Below, piece after piece: positions 15,910 to 23,713 of a stretch of DNA of 45,605 nucleotides. Under the pieces are notes generated by a model. The model made no database searches, had not been told where the DNA came from, and saw only the letters and a program-made list of their open reading frames with translations. The stretch spans positions 1 to 45,605 of the forward strand of contig JAIPJW010000009.1 of assembly GCA_021734075.1 (NCBI GenBank), given 5' to 3'. Each line of letters opens with the position of its first letter. Position 1 is the stretch's first letter. The translations under genes were made by a program, and so were the position numbers. This stretch comes from Cephaloticoccus sp. GTDB lineage: Bacteria; Verrucomicrobiota; Verrucomicrobiia; Opitutales; Opitutaceae.

Positions 15910-18900
15910 ATGGAAATCTGCCGCTCGGGGTTTGTTACCAATGTGAAACCTGACTCTACCCTGTTGGCGGGAGTTTCCCGCCAGTGCCGCAGCGCGTTGT
16001 GGATCTGCCTCGCGCTTTTTGCCCTCTCACTCAATGCCGCTCCCGCCGAAACCGTGCGCTCCTTCAATGTGCCGGCTGGTGAGGCGGGCCAAACGCTCAA
16101 GCAGTTTGCCGAGCAGGCGAAATGCGAGATCGTGTTCCTGCCGGCCGCGGTCAAGGGACTCCAGACCAATGCGGTCAGTGGCGAGCTGACCCCGCGGGCC
16201 GCTCTCGACCAGATGCTGGCGGCAACCGGCCTGGTGGTTTCCGAGGATGAAAAAACCGGCGCCTTTGCTATCAAGGCCAAGGCTGAAAGGCCCAGCGAAA
16301 AAAACGCTGAGCGGGCGGCGCAAATCAGCGACCGCCCGGCAAAGGCAATTTTGACAGATGGAGACTTGGTGACTTTGGAGGAATACGCGGTCACCGGCTC
16401 ACGCCTGACGCTCAACGCGGGAGAGCAGCCGGTCCAGCCCGTGTTGACCTACACCGCCCTGGACATCGAGCGCACCGGTGCGAGCGACCTCGGCCAGTTG
16501 CTGCAGTATATCCCTTCGCTCACGAGCTACTCCACGGGAATAGCGACGGAGACCCTCAACGGTTCCGTGATCAGTGGCATGGTGGCTCAGACCAACGGCC
16601 GCACCACCGCACAATTACGCGGCGGTGATCAGACCTCCACGCTGCTGCTGGTGGATGGCAAACGCGTCGCCAATACCGCCATCCGGAACGTCGGCGGCAA
16701 CGGCTATGACCTCGGCGGCATTCCGCTCTCAGCTATCGACCGCGTGGAAGTGCTCCTCGACGGGGCCAGTGCCATCTACGGTGCTGACGCGATCCACGGT
16801 GTCATCAACGTCATTCTTAAGAAGCGCTACTCCGGCACCGAACTCAGATTCAGTTACGACAACACTTTCGACAAGGACGCCGGGATCAAGACCGTCAGCC
16901 TCTCGCATGGGTTCTCCACGGGCAAGCTGTCCGGTCTGGTCACCCTTTCTGCCTCGGACAGCAATCTGATGTTGCTGGCTGATCGCCGCATTCTGGCGAC
17001 TTATGATCGTCGCACCTTGGGTGGCACCTCGGATGGTTCCGGGTCCACCTCGGCCTTTTATAACGGGGCAGGATCGGTCAACCGCGCTTCGGGCATCTTG
17101 CCCGGCCTGACCTCGTTGCGGGCCTCGATTCCAACCAACAGCAATGGACAGAATCTCACTGTGACGGATTATGCCAACGCTCCGGTTCCGGTAGGTGGAA
17201 ACATTCCCGACATCGCCAGTGCAACTACGGCCGTGAAAAGAAAAAGTGGATATGCGCGCTTGGCCTATGATGTCGAGCCCTGGCTGCAGGTGGCGACGAT
17301 GGTTCGTTACGGCGAGAACCGATCAACGGACAACGGCCGGTATAGGATTATGGAAAACGTGACCATCCCAGTCGGTTACCCCGGCAACGTCTTTGGGGTC
17401 CCGATTCGCCTGCAGAAGAATTTCACTGATCTGCCACCCGTCTATAGCATAGTCGAATCGATCAATAGTGAGTATGCGCTCTCGTTTACCGGCAAATTGC
17501 CCGGGGACTGGCGCTACGAAGCCTCAGTCAATTTTTTGCGCGGTGAGAACAACCAGATTCCCACGCGAACGGCCGATGGCTCCGTGATCAACTATGCGGT
17601 CACAGCTTCCACAATGACCCAGAAAGTCGCCGCCGCTCAGGCGGCCGGCAACCCGCCGATCCTGATATACGACAGTCGTTCACAATCCCCCAACGCTCCC
17701 GGGGCCTTGGATCAGTTCTGGGTCAATCCCAATCCCACGGTCTTGCGCGATCTGAACGAGATCTGGACCTATGCAGGGCAGGTTGAGGGCAAGCTCTTCA
17801 ATCTCCCGGCCGGCGAAGTTCGCAGCGTGTTGGGCTTTGAATACCGTGAGGACACCGTATCTTTTCCCGCTGCCCTGGGGGGGTCGCTCTGGCCGAGTAT
17901 TCCCGAGCGGAAAATAACTTCATTCTTTATGGAGGCCCGGATTCCTCTGTTCTCCGCTAAAAAGAGCCTGCCACTGCTGCAACAGCTCGACTTGAATTTT
18001 GCCCTTCGCACCGAGGACTACAACGATGTCGGCGGTGCCACGACTCCGCGTTATGGAGTGGCCTGGCGGCCGATCAAGAGCTTGCTTGTGCGCGGGTCCT
18101 ACGGTGAGGGCTTCCTGGTGCCACAGCTTTACCGCACCGCCGGGCCAACCAGCGCGACCACGGTTCCGTGGTCGATTTTCGCCTCCAGCGGGGCGGATCC
18201 GGGTCGTGGCAATACGGTCAATCCGGGCACAGTCACCGTGATCGGTGGCGGCAATCCCGGCCTGGACCCGCAGAAATCCGAGCATGCGACCTACGGGATC
18301 GTTGTCGATGTGCCCAAGGTCGAGGGCCTGTCCTTCTCGTTCGATCTGTTCGACAACAATTACACTGATGGCTTTGGTTCGCTGAGCACGTTGGCTGACC
18401 GGGTTAACTACAAGCCCGAGACAGTTACCCGGGGGCCGAACCTGCCTACCGACCAACCCGGCTGGCTGGGGCCGGTCACTGCCTACGATGGCCGGACCAT
18501 CAACATCGCCAAGGCTCGCACGGCCGGGTATAATTTCGGCCTGCGTTGGTTTAAGAAAACCGGCTGGGGTGACCTGACTTTCAATTCCTCGGGCGAGCGC
18601 ATTGTCCGCGACGAGCAGCAGATCGTGCCCAACGGACCTTACACCGCCACGATCAACAAGCGCTACCGGCCGATGCGGGTGACGACCTCGCTGTTCTGGT
18701 CGCACAACGCGTGGGATGCCGGGGTCACCAACATGTTTGGTGGCGAATATTGGGTGGACACCTCCAACGCCACGCTCGCGCCCTCGCGATACACCGATTC
18801 GGTGATGCGCTGGGACTTCAATGCGAGCTACGATTTTGGTCGTCGTCCTGGATTCGGATCGAAAGGCAGCGCCTGGTGGCAGCGTGCCTTGGGCGACAGC

Positions 18901-19029
18901 AAGTTGCGTGTGACAATCATCAATGCCTTCGACACCGAGCCGCCGCTCGATGTGCGCGGTTACTTCAGTTCGGCGGTCATCGATCCGCGGCTCCGCCGCT
19001 ACGTGATCGACGTCACGAAACGGTTCTGA
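15910..19029 (+). CDS. STN-domain TonB-dependent outer-membrane receptor, module copy 2
   Basis: A 1039-residue receptor. A hydrophobic export signal lies at about residues 29-46; the STN domain at about 50-124 (SFNVPAGEAGQTLKQFAEQA); a TonB-box-like stretch at 155-166 (TLEEYAVTGSRL), matching the one in copy 1; the plug has AQLRGGDQTSTLLLVDGKRV and DRVEVLLDGASAIYGADAIH; the barrel ends in RRYVIDVTKRF with a terminal Phe. The first 11 or more residues before the signal peptide look superfluous, and a GTG at 15943 would give a more typical signal. The barrel loops differ from copy 1, so the two receptors probably take different ligands while using related signalling parts. The gene lies 55 bases after fecR and 48 before the thioredoxin gene. 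Confidence 0.92.
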   Translation: MEICRSGFVTNVKPDSTLLAGVSRQCRSALWICLALFALSLNAAPAETVRSFNVPAGEAGQTLKQFAEQAKCEIVFLPAAVKGLQTNAVSGELTPRAALDQMLAATGLVVSEDEKTGAFAIKAKAERPSEKNAERAAQISDRPAKAILTDGDLVTLEEYAVTGSRLTLNAGEQPVQPVLTYTALDIERTGASDLGQLLQYIPSLTSYSTGIATETLNGSVISGMVAQTNGRTTAQLRGGDQTSTLLLVDGKRVANTAIRNVGGNGYDLGGIPLSAIDRVEVLLDGASAIYGADAIHGVINVILKKRYSGTELRFSYDNTFDKDAGIKTVSLSHGFSTGKLSGLVTLSASDSNLMLLADRRILATYDRRTLGGTSDGSGSTSAFYNGAGSVNRASGILPGLTSLRASIPTNSNGQNLTVTDYANAPVPVGGNIPDIASATTAVKRKSGYARLAYDVEPWLQVATMVRYGENRSTDNGRYRIMENVTIPVGYPGNVFGVPIRLQKNFTDLPPVYSIVESINSEYALSFTGKLPGDWRYEASVNFLRGENNQIPTRTADGSVINYAVTASTMTQKVAAAQAAGNPPILIYDSRSQSPNAPGALDQFWVNPNPTVLRDLNEIWTYAGQVEGKLFNLPAGEVRSVLGFEYREDTVSFPAALGGSLWPSIPERKITSFFMEARIPLFSAKKSLPLLQQLDLNFALRTEDYNDVGGATTPRYGVAWRPIKSLLVRGSYGEGFLVPQLYRTAGPTSATTVPWSIFASSGADPGRGNTVNPGTVTVIGGGNPGLDPQKSEHATYGIVVDVPKVEGLSFSFDLFDNNYTDGFGSLSTLADRVNYKPETVTRGPNLPTDQPGWLGPVTAYDGRTINIAKARTAGYNFGLRWFKKTGWGDLTFNSSGERIVRDEQQIVPNGPYTATINKRYRPMRVTTSLFWSHNAWDAGVTNMFGGEYWVDTSNATLAPSRYTDSVMRWDFNASYDFGRRPGFGSKGSAWWQRALGDSKLRVTIINAFDTEPPLDVRGYFSSAVIDPRLRRYVIDVTKRF

Positions 19030-19077
19030 ACCAGTGCTTACGACAGGAAATCCGTCCAGCAACACTACCCAATTCCC

Positions 19078-20316
19078 ATGAAAATCATTCGTCTACTGAC
19101 TCTGTCAGCCCTGTTTTCCGTCGCCGCACTGGCCGAGACCACGGTGCCGCAGTTCAACCCGCCCGTCGAGCTCGATCCCGAAGTTCTGGCCGCGCCCGAC
19201 GCTGACGCGGCGTGGAAATCCATCGCACAGATGAACAACATGGACTACCTTATGGAGTTGATCGCCGAAGCCAAAGGTGCTGACAAAGAAGCCAAGCTGC
19301 GCTTTATTTATCTCCGCATTCTGCGGGTGACAGCCGCCTTTTATCAAAAGTATCCGAATGATCCCCGGCGATGGTTTTGCGTGCGCGATATGATGAGTGC
19401 GACCAAGGCGGTGGCGAACCCCGACGGCACCCCGCGAGGCGCGATCGAGGATTTCGTGTGGGACCAGACCACTTGGGTGGTATGGATTCCGCAAATTAAA
19501 GCACTCGCCCAGGCAGCGGCGACCGCGCCCGATGCACCGGACGAGTTCAAGATGGCCACAGAAGCGGCATTGCCCGGCGGACTCCGGAGTCTCGTGGCCG
19601 CCGCCGCCAAAGCGGCGGAGGCCAAGCAGTCGTTCGACTTCGGCCCCTTGAAGGCCGAGTTGCTCCGTCTCGCCGCGAAATTCCCAACCGTGAGAACCTT
19701 TACGCAATATCCCAACTATTACGTGCAGTTTCGCACCAAGACCGGCGGAACGAAGGAGGAGGTGCTTGCCGACCTGCAGGAGTTCGTCGCCCAGCCCAAC
19801 GCGGCTCTGAGCGAGAGCGCGCAGAAGGAAATCAACAAGCTCGCGATGGCCGATCGTCCGCTGGAGATTGTGTTCACCGCCGTAGACGGCCGCAAGGTCG
19901 ATCTCAAGGACTACCGCGGCAAGGTCGTCCTCGTGGATTTCTGGGCCACGTGGTGCGGGCCGTGCATCAAGGAGATTCCGAACATCAAGCAGGTCTATGC
20001 TGATTATCATGACAAGGGTTTCGAGATCATCGGCATCGCGTTGGAAAATGCGCGCTTATCCATGAAGGATACGCCTGAACAGGCGGCGACGAAACACGAG
20101 AAAGCCAGACAGGTGTTAAATGATTTCACGGTGAAGAACGAGATGTCCTGGCCCCAATATTACGACGGCAAGTTTTGGAAGAACGACATCTCCACCCGTT
20201 TCGAAATTGGTTCGATCCCGGCGATGTTCCTTATCGATCAGAACGGTAACCTGGTCTCCACCGAGGCCCGGGGTCCCAAACTCGAAGCCGAAGTGAAGCG
20301 CCTGCTGAAACTTTAG
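19078..20316 (+). CDS. Exported TlpA-like thioredoxin protein with N-terminal helical domain
   Basis: A 412-residue protein with a signal peptide (MKIIRLLTLSALFSVAALAE). Residues about 25-250 are mostly helical (ADAAWKSIAQMNNMDYLMEL onward) and not recognised. The C-terminal third is a TlpA/ResA-type thioredoxin domain: VDLKDYRGKVVLVDFWATWC, redox pair C293/C296 (WCGPC), and cis-Pro in IGSIPAMFLIDQNG. Such proteins reduce or exchange disulfides in the periplasm. It takes the position of the four-domain protein in module copy 1, but with one domain and an extra N-terminal region, so the slot rather than the exact protein is conserved. It follows receptor 2 by 48 bases and precedes the second luxR-like gene by 62. 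Confidence 0.9.
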   Translation: MKIIRLLTLSALFSVAALAETTVPQFNPPVELDPEVLAAPDADAAWKSIAQMNNMDYLMELIAEAKGADKEAKLRFIYLRILRVTAAFYQKYPNDPRRWFCVRDMMSATKAVANPDGTPRGAIEDFVWDQTTWVVWIPQIKALAQAAATAPDAPDEFKMATEAALPGGLRSLVAAAAKAAEAKQSFDFGPLKAELLRLAAKFPTVRTFTQYPNYYVQFRTKTGGTKEEVLADLQEFVAQPNAALSESAQKEINKLAMADRPLEIVFTAVDGRKVDLKDYRGKVVLVDFWATWCGPCIKEIPNIKQVYADYHDKGFEIIGIALENARLSMKDTPEQAATKHEKARQVLNDFTVKNEMSWPQYYDGKFWKNDISTRFEIGSIPAMFLIDQNGNLVSTEARGPKLEAEVKRLLKL

Positions 20317-20333
20317 TTGTGTGGGTTATGCAC

Positions 20334-20364
20334 CGGGCCGATCCCACGCAGGTGGGTCGGCCCG
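20334..20364 (+). promoter_or_regulatory. Strong stem-loop between thioredoxin gene 2 and luxR-like gene 2
   Basis: CGGGCCGA (20334-20341) pairs with TCGGCCCG (20357-20364), and CCCAC (20343-20347) with GTGGG (20352-20356), leaving one bulged T and a GCAG loop. It sits 18 bases after the thioredoxin stop and 15 before the chosen luxR-like start, so it could hide the translation start or protect the upstream mRNA. No U-run follows. Confidence 0.55.
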
Positions 20365-20378
20365 ACCGCCTGATTCTC

Positions 20379-20714
20379 ATGGTATCACTCCGTTCAAATC
20401 AACTCCCAGCCAAGCCAACGGTGGTTGCCCAAGAACTGAAGCGTCCGGCACAGTTGAAAACTGGTCAGGTTGTGTCAGCCACCACCAGTTGGCGTCAGCT
20501 GGCAATGGACCTGGCGAACCCACCCGGCGCGACCTTGGTCGGCCTGACTCCGGCCGAACAGGTGGTGATCACTTATTTGCTGCAAGGCTTGAGCAACAAG
20601 GAGATCGCCTGGATCCTGGGTAAATCCGCCTTCACCGTGAAGCACCAGATCAGCTCCTGTTTGGCCAAGTTCGGCGTCAGCTCCCGCACCCGGCTGATCG
20701 CCCACCTTCGCTAA
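20379..20714 (+). CDS. Stand-alone LuxR/GerE-type HTH protein, module copy 2
   Basis: A 111-residue protein with a C-terminal GerE HTH (LTPAEQVVITYLLQGLSNKE, IAWILGKSAFTVKHQISSCLAKFGVSSRTRLIAHL) and no sensor domain. It is plainly paralogous to the protein at 13767-14051: both have SWR-x-x-A about 20 residues before the HTH, and the same LTPAEQVV, SNKEIA, TVKHQ and CLAKFGV blocks. The N-terminal tail is 17 residues longer. ATG 20379 (MVSLRSN) is chosen by agreement with MVSARAN in copy 1; ATG 20328 is an alternative. The last four codons and the stop lie inside a palindromic repeat. The role in regulating the module is inferred from context. Confidence 0.8.
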   Translation: MVSLRSNQLPAKPTVVAQELKRPAQLKTGQVVSATTSWRQLAMDLANPPGATLVGLTPAEQVVITYLLQGLSNKEIAWILGKSAFTVKHQISSCLAKFGVSSRTRLIAHLR

Positions 20715-20726
20715 AGCTATGGTGGG
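20701..20726. repeat. CCCACCTTCGCTAAAG-type palindrome overlapping the end of luxR-like gene 2
   Basis: CCCACC/GGTGGG arms (20701-20706, 20721-20726) with inner GC/GC pairs form a hairpin that contains the TAA stop. It is the same repeat type as 14057-14080, which lies just past the stop in copy 1. The repeat has thus come to supply the last codons of this gene, or has been duplicated with it. Confidence 0.6.
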
Positions 20727-20747
20727 CAGGCTCCTCCTACGCTGAGA

Positions 20748-20775
20748 CTTCGCCGGAGTCGGCGCTCCGGCGAAG
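20748..20775 (+). terminator. Perfect 11-bp stem-loop downstream of module copy 2
   Basis: CTTCGCCGGAG (20748-20758) pairs perfectly with CTCCGGCGAAG (20765-20775) around a six-base loop. It lies between the luxR-like gene and the M16 protease gene. It lacks a U-run, so termination is uncertain; it may instead be another intergenic palindromic repeat. Confidence 0.4.
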
Positions 20776-20861
20776 CCACTGCCCCCGCCACTGATTCGAT
20801 ATTTTTAGGTCGTATTGCCCATGGTCGCCGGACGCGAAATACTTTAACCTCATCCTCACAT

Positions 20862-23672
20862 ATGCATGCCCGACTTTTCCTTTTGTGCGCGTTGTTTCTC
20901 GCGACCCGGCTCGCCGCGGCCCCGACCTTCCCGCATGAGGCCAGCGACCTGACGCCGGATCCGGCCGCGCACTTCGGCACCTTGCCCAACGGCATCCGCT
21001 ATGTCATCTACCCCAACCAGGAGCCGCAAGGGCGGGCGTCGCTGCGCCTGTTGGTGCTCGCCGGCTCCCTGATGGAGAATGAAGACCAGCGCGGGTTGGC
21101 GCACTTTCTCGAGCACATGGCCTTCAACGGGAGCACCCACTATCCTCCGGGCACCATGGTGGAATTCTTTCAGCGCATGGGCATGAGTTTTGGGGGCGAC
21201 ACCAACGCCATGACCAGCTTTGACCGGACCCAATACCTGCTGGAGCTGTCGCATGCGGACGAGACCACCCTCACCGAAGGGGTGCAAGTGCTCGGGGATT
21301 ATGCGGACGGCCTGCTCCTCCTCTTGCCTGAGATCGACAAGGAGCGCGGCATCATCATGAGCGAGAAGCGTGCCCGCGACAGCGTGGCTTTCCGCACCTT
21401 TGTCGCCCGGTTCGAATTCATGTTGGGTGACACCCTGCTGCCCAAGCGCCTCCCGATCGGTGTGCCCGAAGTGATTGAAAAGGCGCCGCGGGACCGGTTC
21501 ACGGAGTTTTGGGACACCTGGTATCGGCCGGAGAATCTGGTGATCGTGGCGGTCGGTGATTTTGATCCGGCACTGGTCGCAGGGCTGATCTCGACGAGGT
21601 TTGCGGCGATCACGGCCCGGGCTCCTTCCGGCCCGGAGCCTGAGTTGGGCAGTGTGCCGCAGTTTGCGGGGGTGCGGACGCTTTTCTTTCCTGAGCCGGA
21701 GGCCCCCGCGACAGAGGTGAGTCTGACGAAGATTTCTCCCTTTCTCGCTGAGGATGACACCGCTGCGAACCGGCTCAAACGACTCCCCCGTGATATCGCG
21801 GTGGCGATGCTCAACCGGCGTTTCGGTGAGCTCGCGAAAAAAGAAGGCGCCCCATTCAGCCAGGCCAGAGTTGGGGTTCAGGACGCGTTTCGATTTCTGC
21901 GCGAGGCCAGCGTGGAGTTGGTCTGCAAACCCGACCAGTGGCAGAGTGCGCTCGCGGTGGGTGAACAGGAATTGCGCCGGGCGATGGAACATGGGTTCGA
22001 GCCCGGGGAATTGAGGGAGGTGGTCGCCACTTTTGCCAACGGCCTCGATCAGGCCGTCAAGTCGGCGGGCACGCGGCGCTCGCCGGTCCTGGCGAACCAG
22101 ATCATCGGGGGCATGGCCGATCGCCGGGTGTTCACCCATCCAGCCGAGGAGCAAAGGCTTTACCAGCCGGTGCTGGCGCAGCTTTCCCAGGCGGATTGTC
22201 AGGCGGCCTTGCGTAGTGCCTTCGGGTCGCCGGGTCTGTTTGTCATGGTTTCGGGCAATGTCACGATCCCGGGGGATGCCAATGCGGCCATTGCCGACAC
22301 GCTTAAAAAATCCCGGACGGTTGCCGTTGCGGCCCGGGTCGCCCAAACCGAATCAGTCTGGGGCTATACCGACTGGGGGCCGGTTGGCCAGGTGGTCGAG
22401 CGGCGGCAGGTGGATGATCTCGGTTTGGAACTCGTCACCTTTGCCAACGGCGTGAGGTTGAATCTCAAGAAAACGGATTTCGAGGCGGGCCGCATCCGCA
22501 CCGGGTTGCGGGTGGGTGAGGGGGCCATCACCGAACCTGCGGATCAACGTGGTCTGGGCATTTTGGCCGGGGCGACGTTTGGCCCGGGCGGTCTCGGCCG
22601 GCACAGTGTCGATGAACTGCGGAGAATTCTGGCCGGCAAGAATGTCGGAGTGCAGTTTCGTCTGGCGCCTGATGCCTTCACCTTCACGGGAAACACCACG
22701 CCTGATGACCTGACCCTGCAGCTGCAGTTGATGGCCGCCGAGCTTACGGATGCGGGTTGGCGCCCGGAAGCACTGCGTCAGGCGCAAAAGGGACTGGAGC
22801 AGATGTATCTGGGTTTCGCGCATACCGCCAACGGACCGATGTCGATGGAGGTTGCCAACCTCATCGCCGGCGGGGACCCGCGTTTTGGCATACCACCCAA
22901 GGAAGTGATGTTTACCCGCAGGCTCGACGAGGTCCGGGTCTGGCTTGCGCCCCATTTGGTCAGCGGCCCGCTCGAGCTTTACCTCGTCGGCGATTTGGAC
23001 GTCGAGGCGGCCATCACCGCCGTGGCGCACACCTTGGGCGCCCTGCCATCTCGCGCCGCCAAGCGACCGCTGAATGAGCTGAAAAACGTCGCCTTTCCCG
23101 CCGAGCCTTTCAACCGGAGCTACTCGATTGCCTCGGAGATACCCAAGGGCAACGTGATGGTCTATTGGCCGACCGATGACGGGCTCGACGTGAAGCGCAT
23201 ACGCCGACTGGTCCTGTTGAGCCGCGTGCTGGGGGACCTGCTGCGGATAAGGATCCGCGAGGAACTGGGAGGCACCTACAGTCCCAGTGCCGGCAGCTTT
23301 GGCAGCGACACGTTTTCGGGTTATGGTTACCTGCAGGCTGGCTGTGTGGTCGATCCGGCCCAGGCCGATACCATTCGCGAGTTGATCGTCGACCTCGGGG
23401 ATATGCTGGCCACCAATGGAGTGACGGAGGATGAGCTCAACCGCGCCCGGCAGCCCACTTTGACCGCGGTCAGGGAATCGTTGCGCACGAACAATTACTG
23501 GGGGGACAAGGTGCTGGCCCAGGCCCAGGAGAAGCCCGAGGTGCTCGATTGGACCCGCTCACGATTGCCCGACCTTGAGTCGGTCACCGCCGCAGAATTG
23601 AGCGAACTGGCCAAGGCCTTTCTCGGGCGTGACCGGGCCTCGCGGGTCACAATTTTACCCAACGCCCCCTGA
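20862..23672 (+). CDS. Exported M16-family zinc protease (PqqL/FusC-like, two M16 halves)
   Basis: A 936-residue protein with a signal peptide (about 1-20), so periplasmic. The inverted zinc motif is intact: H81-F-L-E84-H85 (GLAHFLEHMAFNGS) with the third ligand E161 (IDKERGIIMSEKR), the usual HxxEH-x75-E spacing. The C-terminal half lacks zinc residues but keeps the R-E...Y substrate motif at about 798-806 (IREELGGTYSPSAG), as in single-chain, clam-shaped M16 enzymes. Relatives PqqL of E. coli and FusC of Pectobacterium act with TonB receptors to cut imported proteins. It starts 147 bases after the second luxR-like gene, with a stem-loop between, so it may be either a final module gene or separately transcribed. 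The next gene converges on it. Confidence 0.9.
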   Translation: MHARLFLLCALFLATRLAAAPTFPHEASDLTPDPAAHFGTLPNGIRYVIYPNQEPQGRASLRLLVLAGSLMENEDQRGLAHFLEHMAFNGSTHYPPGTMVEFFQRMGMSFGGDTNAMTSFDRTQYLLELSHADETTLTEGVQVLGDYADGLLLLLPEIDKERGIIMSEKRARDSVAFRTFVARFEFMLGDTLLPKRLPIGVPEVIEKAPRDRFTEFWDTWYRPENLVIVAVGDFDPALVAGLISTRFAAITARAPSGPEPELGSVPQFAGVRTLFFPEPEAPATEVSLTKISPFLAEDDTAANRLKRLPRDIAVAMLNRRFGELAKKEGAPFSQARVGVQDAFRFLREASVELVCKPDQWQSALAVGEQELRRAMEHGFEPGELREVVATFANGLDQAVKSAGTRRSPVLANQIIGGMADRRVFTHPAEEQRLYQPVLAQLSQADCQAALRSAFGSPGLFVMVSGNVTIPGDANAAIADTLKKSRTVAVAARVAQTESVWGYTDWGPVGQVVERRQVDDLGLELVTFANGVRLNLKKTDFEAGRIRTGLRVGEGAITEPADQRGLGILAGATFGPGGLGRHSVDELRRILAGKNVGVQFRLAPDAFTFTGNTTPDDLTLQLQLMAAELTDAGWRPEALRQAQKGLEQMYLGFAHTANGPMSMEVANLIAGGDPRFGIPPKEVMFTRRLDEVRVWLAPHLVSGPLELYLVGDLDVEAAITAVAHTLGALPSRAAKRPLNELKNVAFPAEPFNRSYSIASEIPKGNVMVYWPTDDGLDVKRIRRLVLLSRVLGDLLRIRIREELGGTYSPSAGSFGSDTFSGYGYLQAGCVVDPAQADTIRELIVDLGDMLATNGVTEDELNRARQPTLTAVRESLRTNNYWGDKVLAQAQEKPEVLDWTRSRLPDLESVTAAELSELAKAFLGRDRASRVTILPNAP

Positions 23673-23713
23673 TATTCATTCGGATCCACCTACAGCGCCC
23701 CGAATTCTCCGGT

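Noticed and set aside
14925-16415. 496-codon minus-strand frame over fecR 2 and receptor 2
   Set aside because: Antisense to well-supported FecR and receptor domains; no recognisable domain of its own.
6350-20316. Sus-type (SusC/SusD) glycan uptake locus
   Set aside because: No SusD-like lipoprotein lies beside either receptor, and both receptors have STN domains with FecR partners.
20856-22346. 496-codon minus-strand frame over the M16 protease
   Set aside because: Shadow of a gene with an intact catalytic motif and signal peptide on the plus strand.
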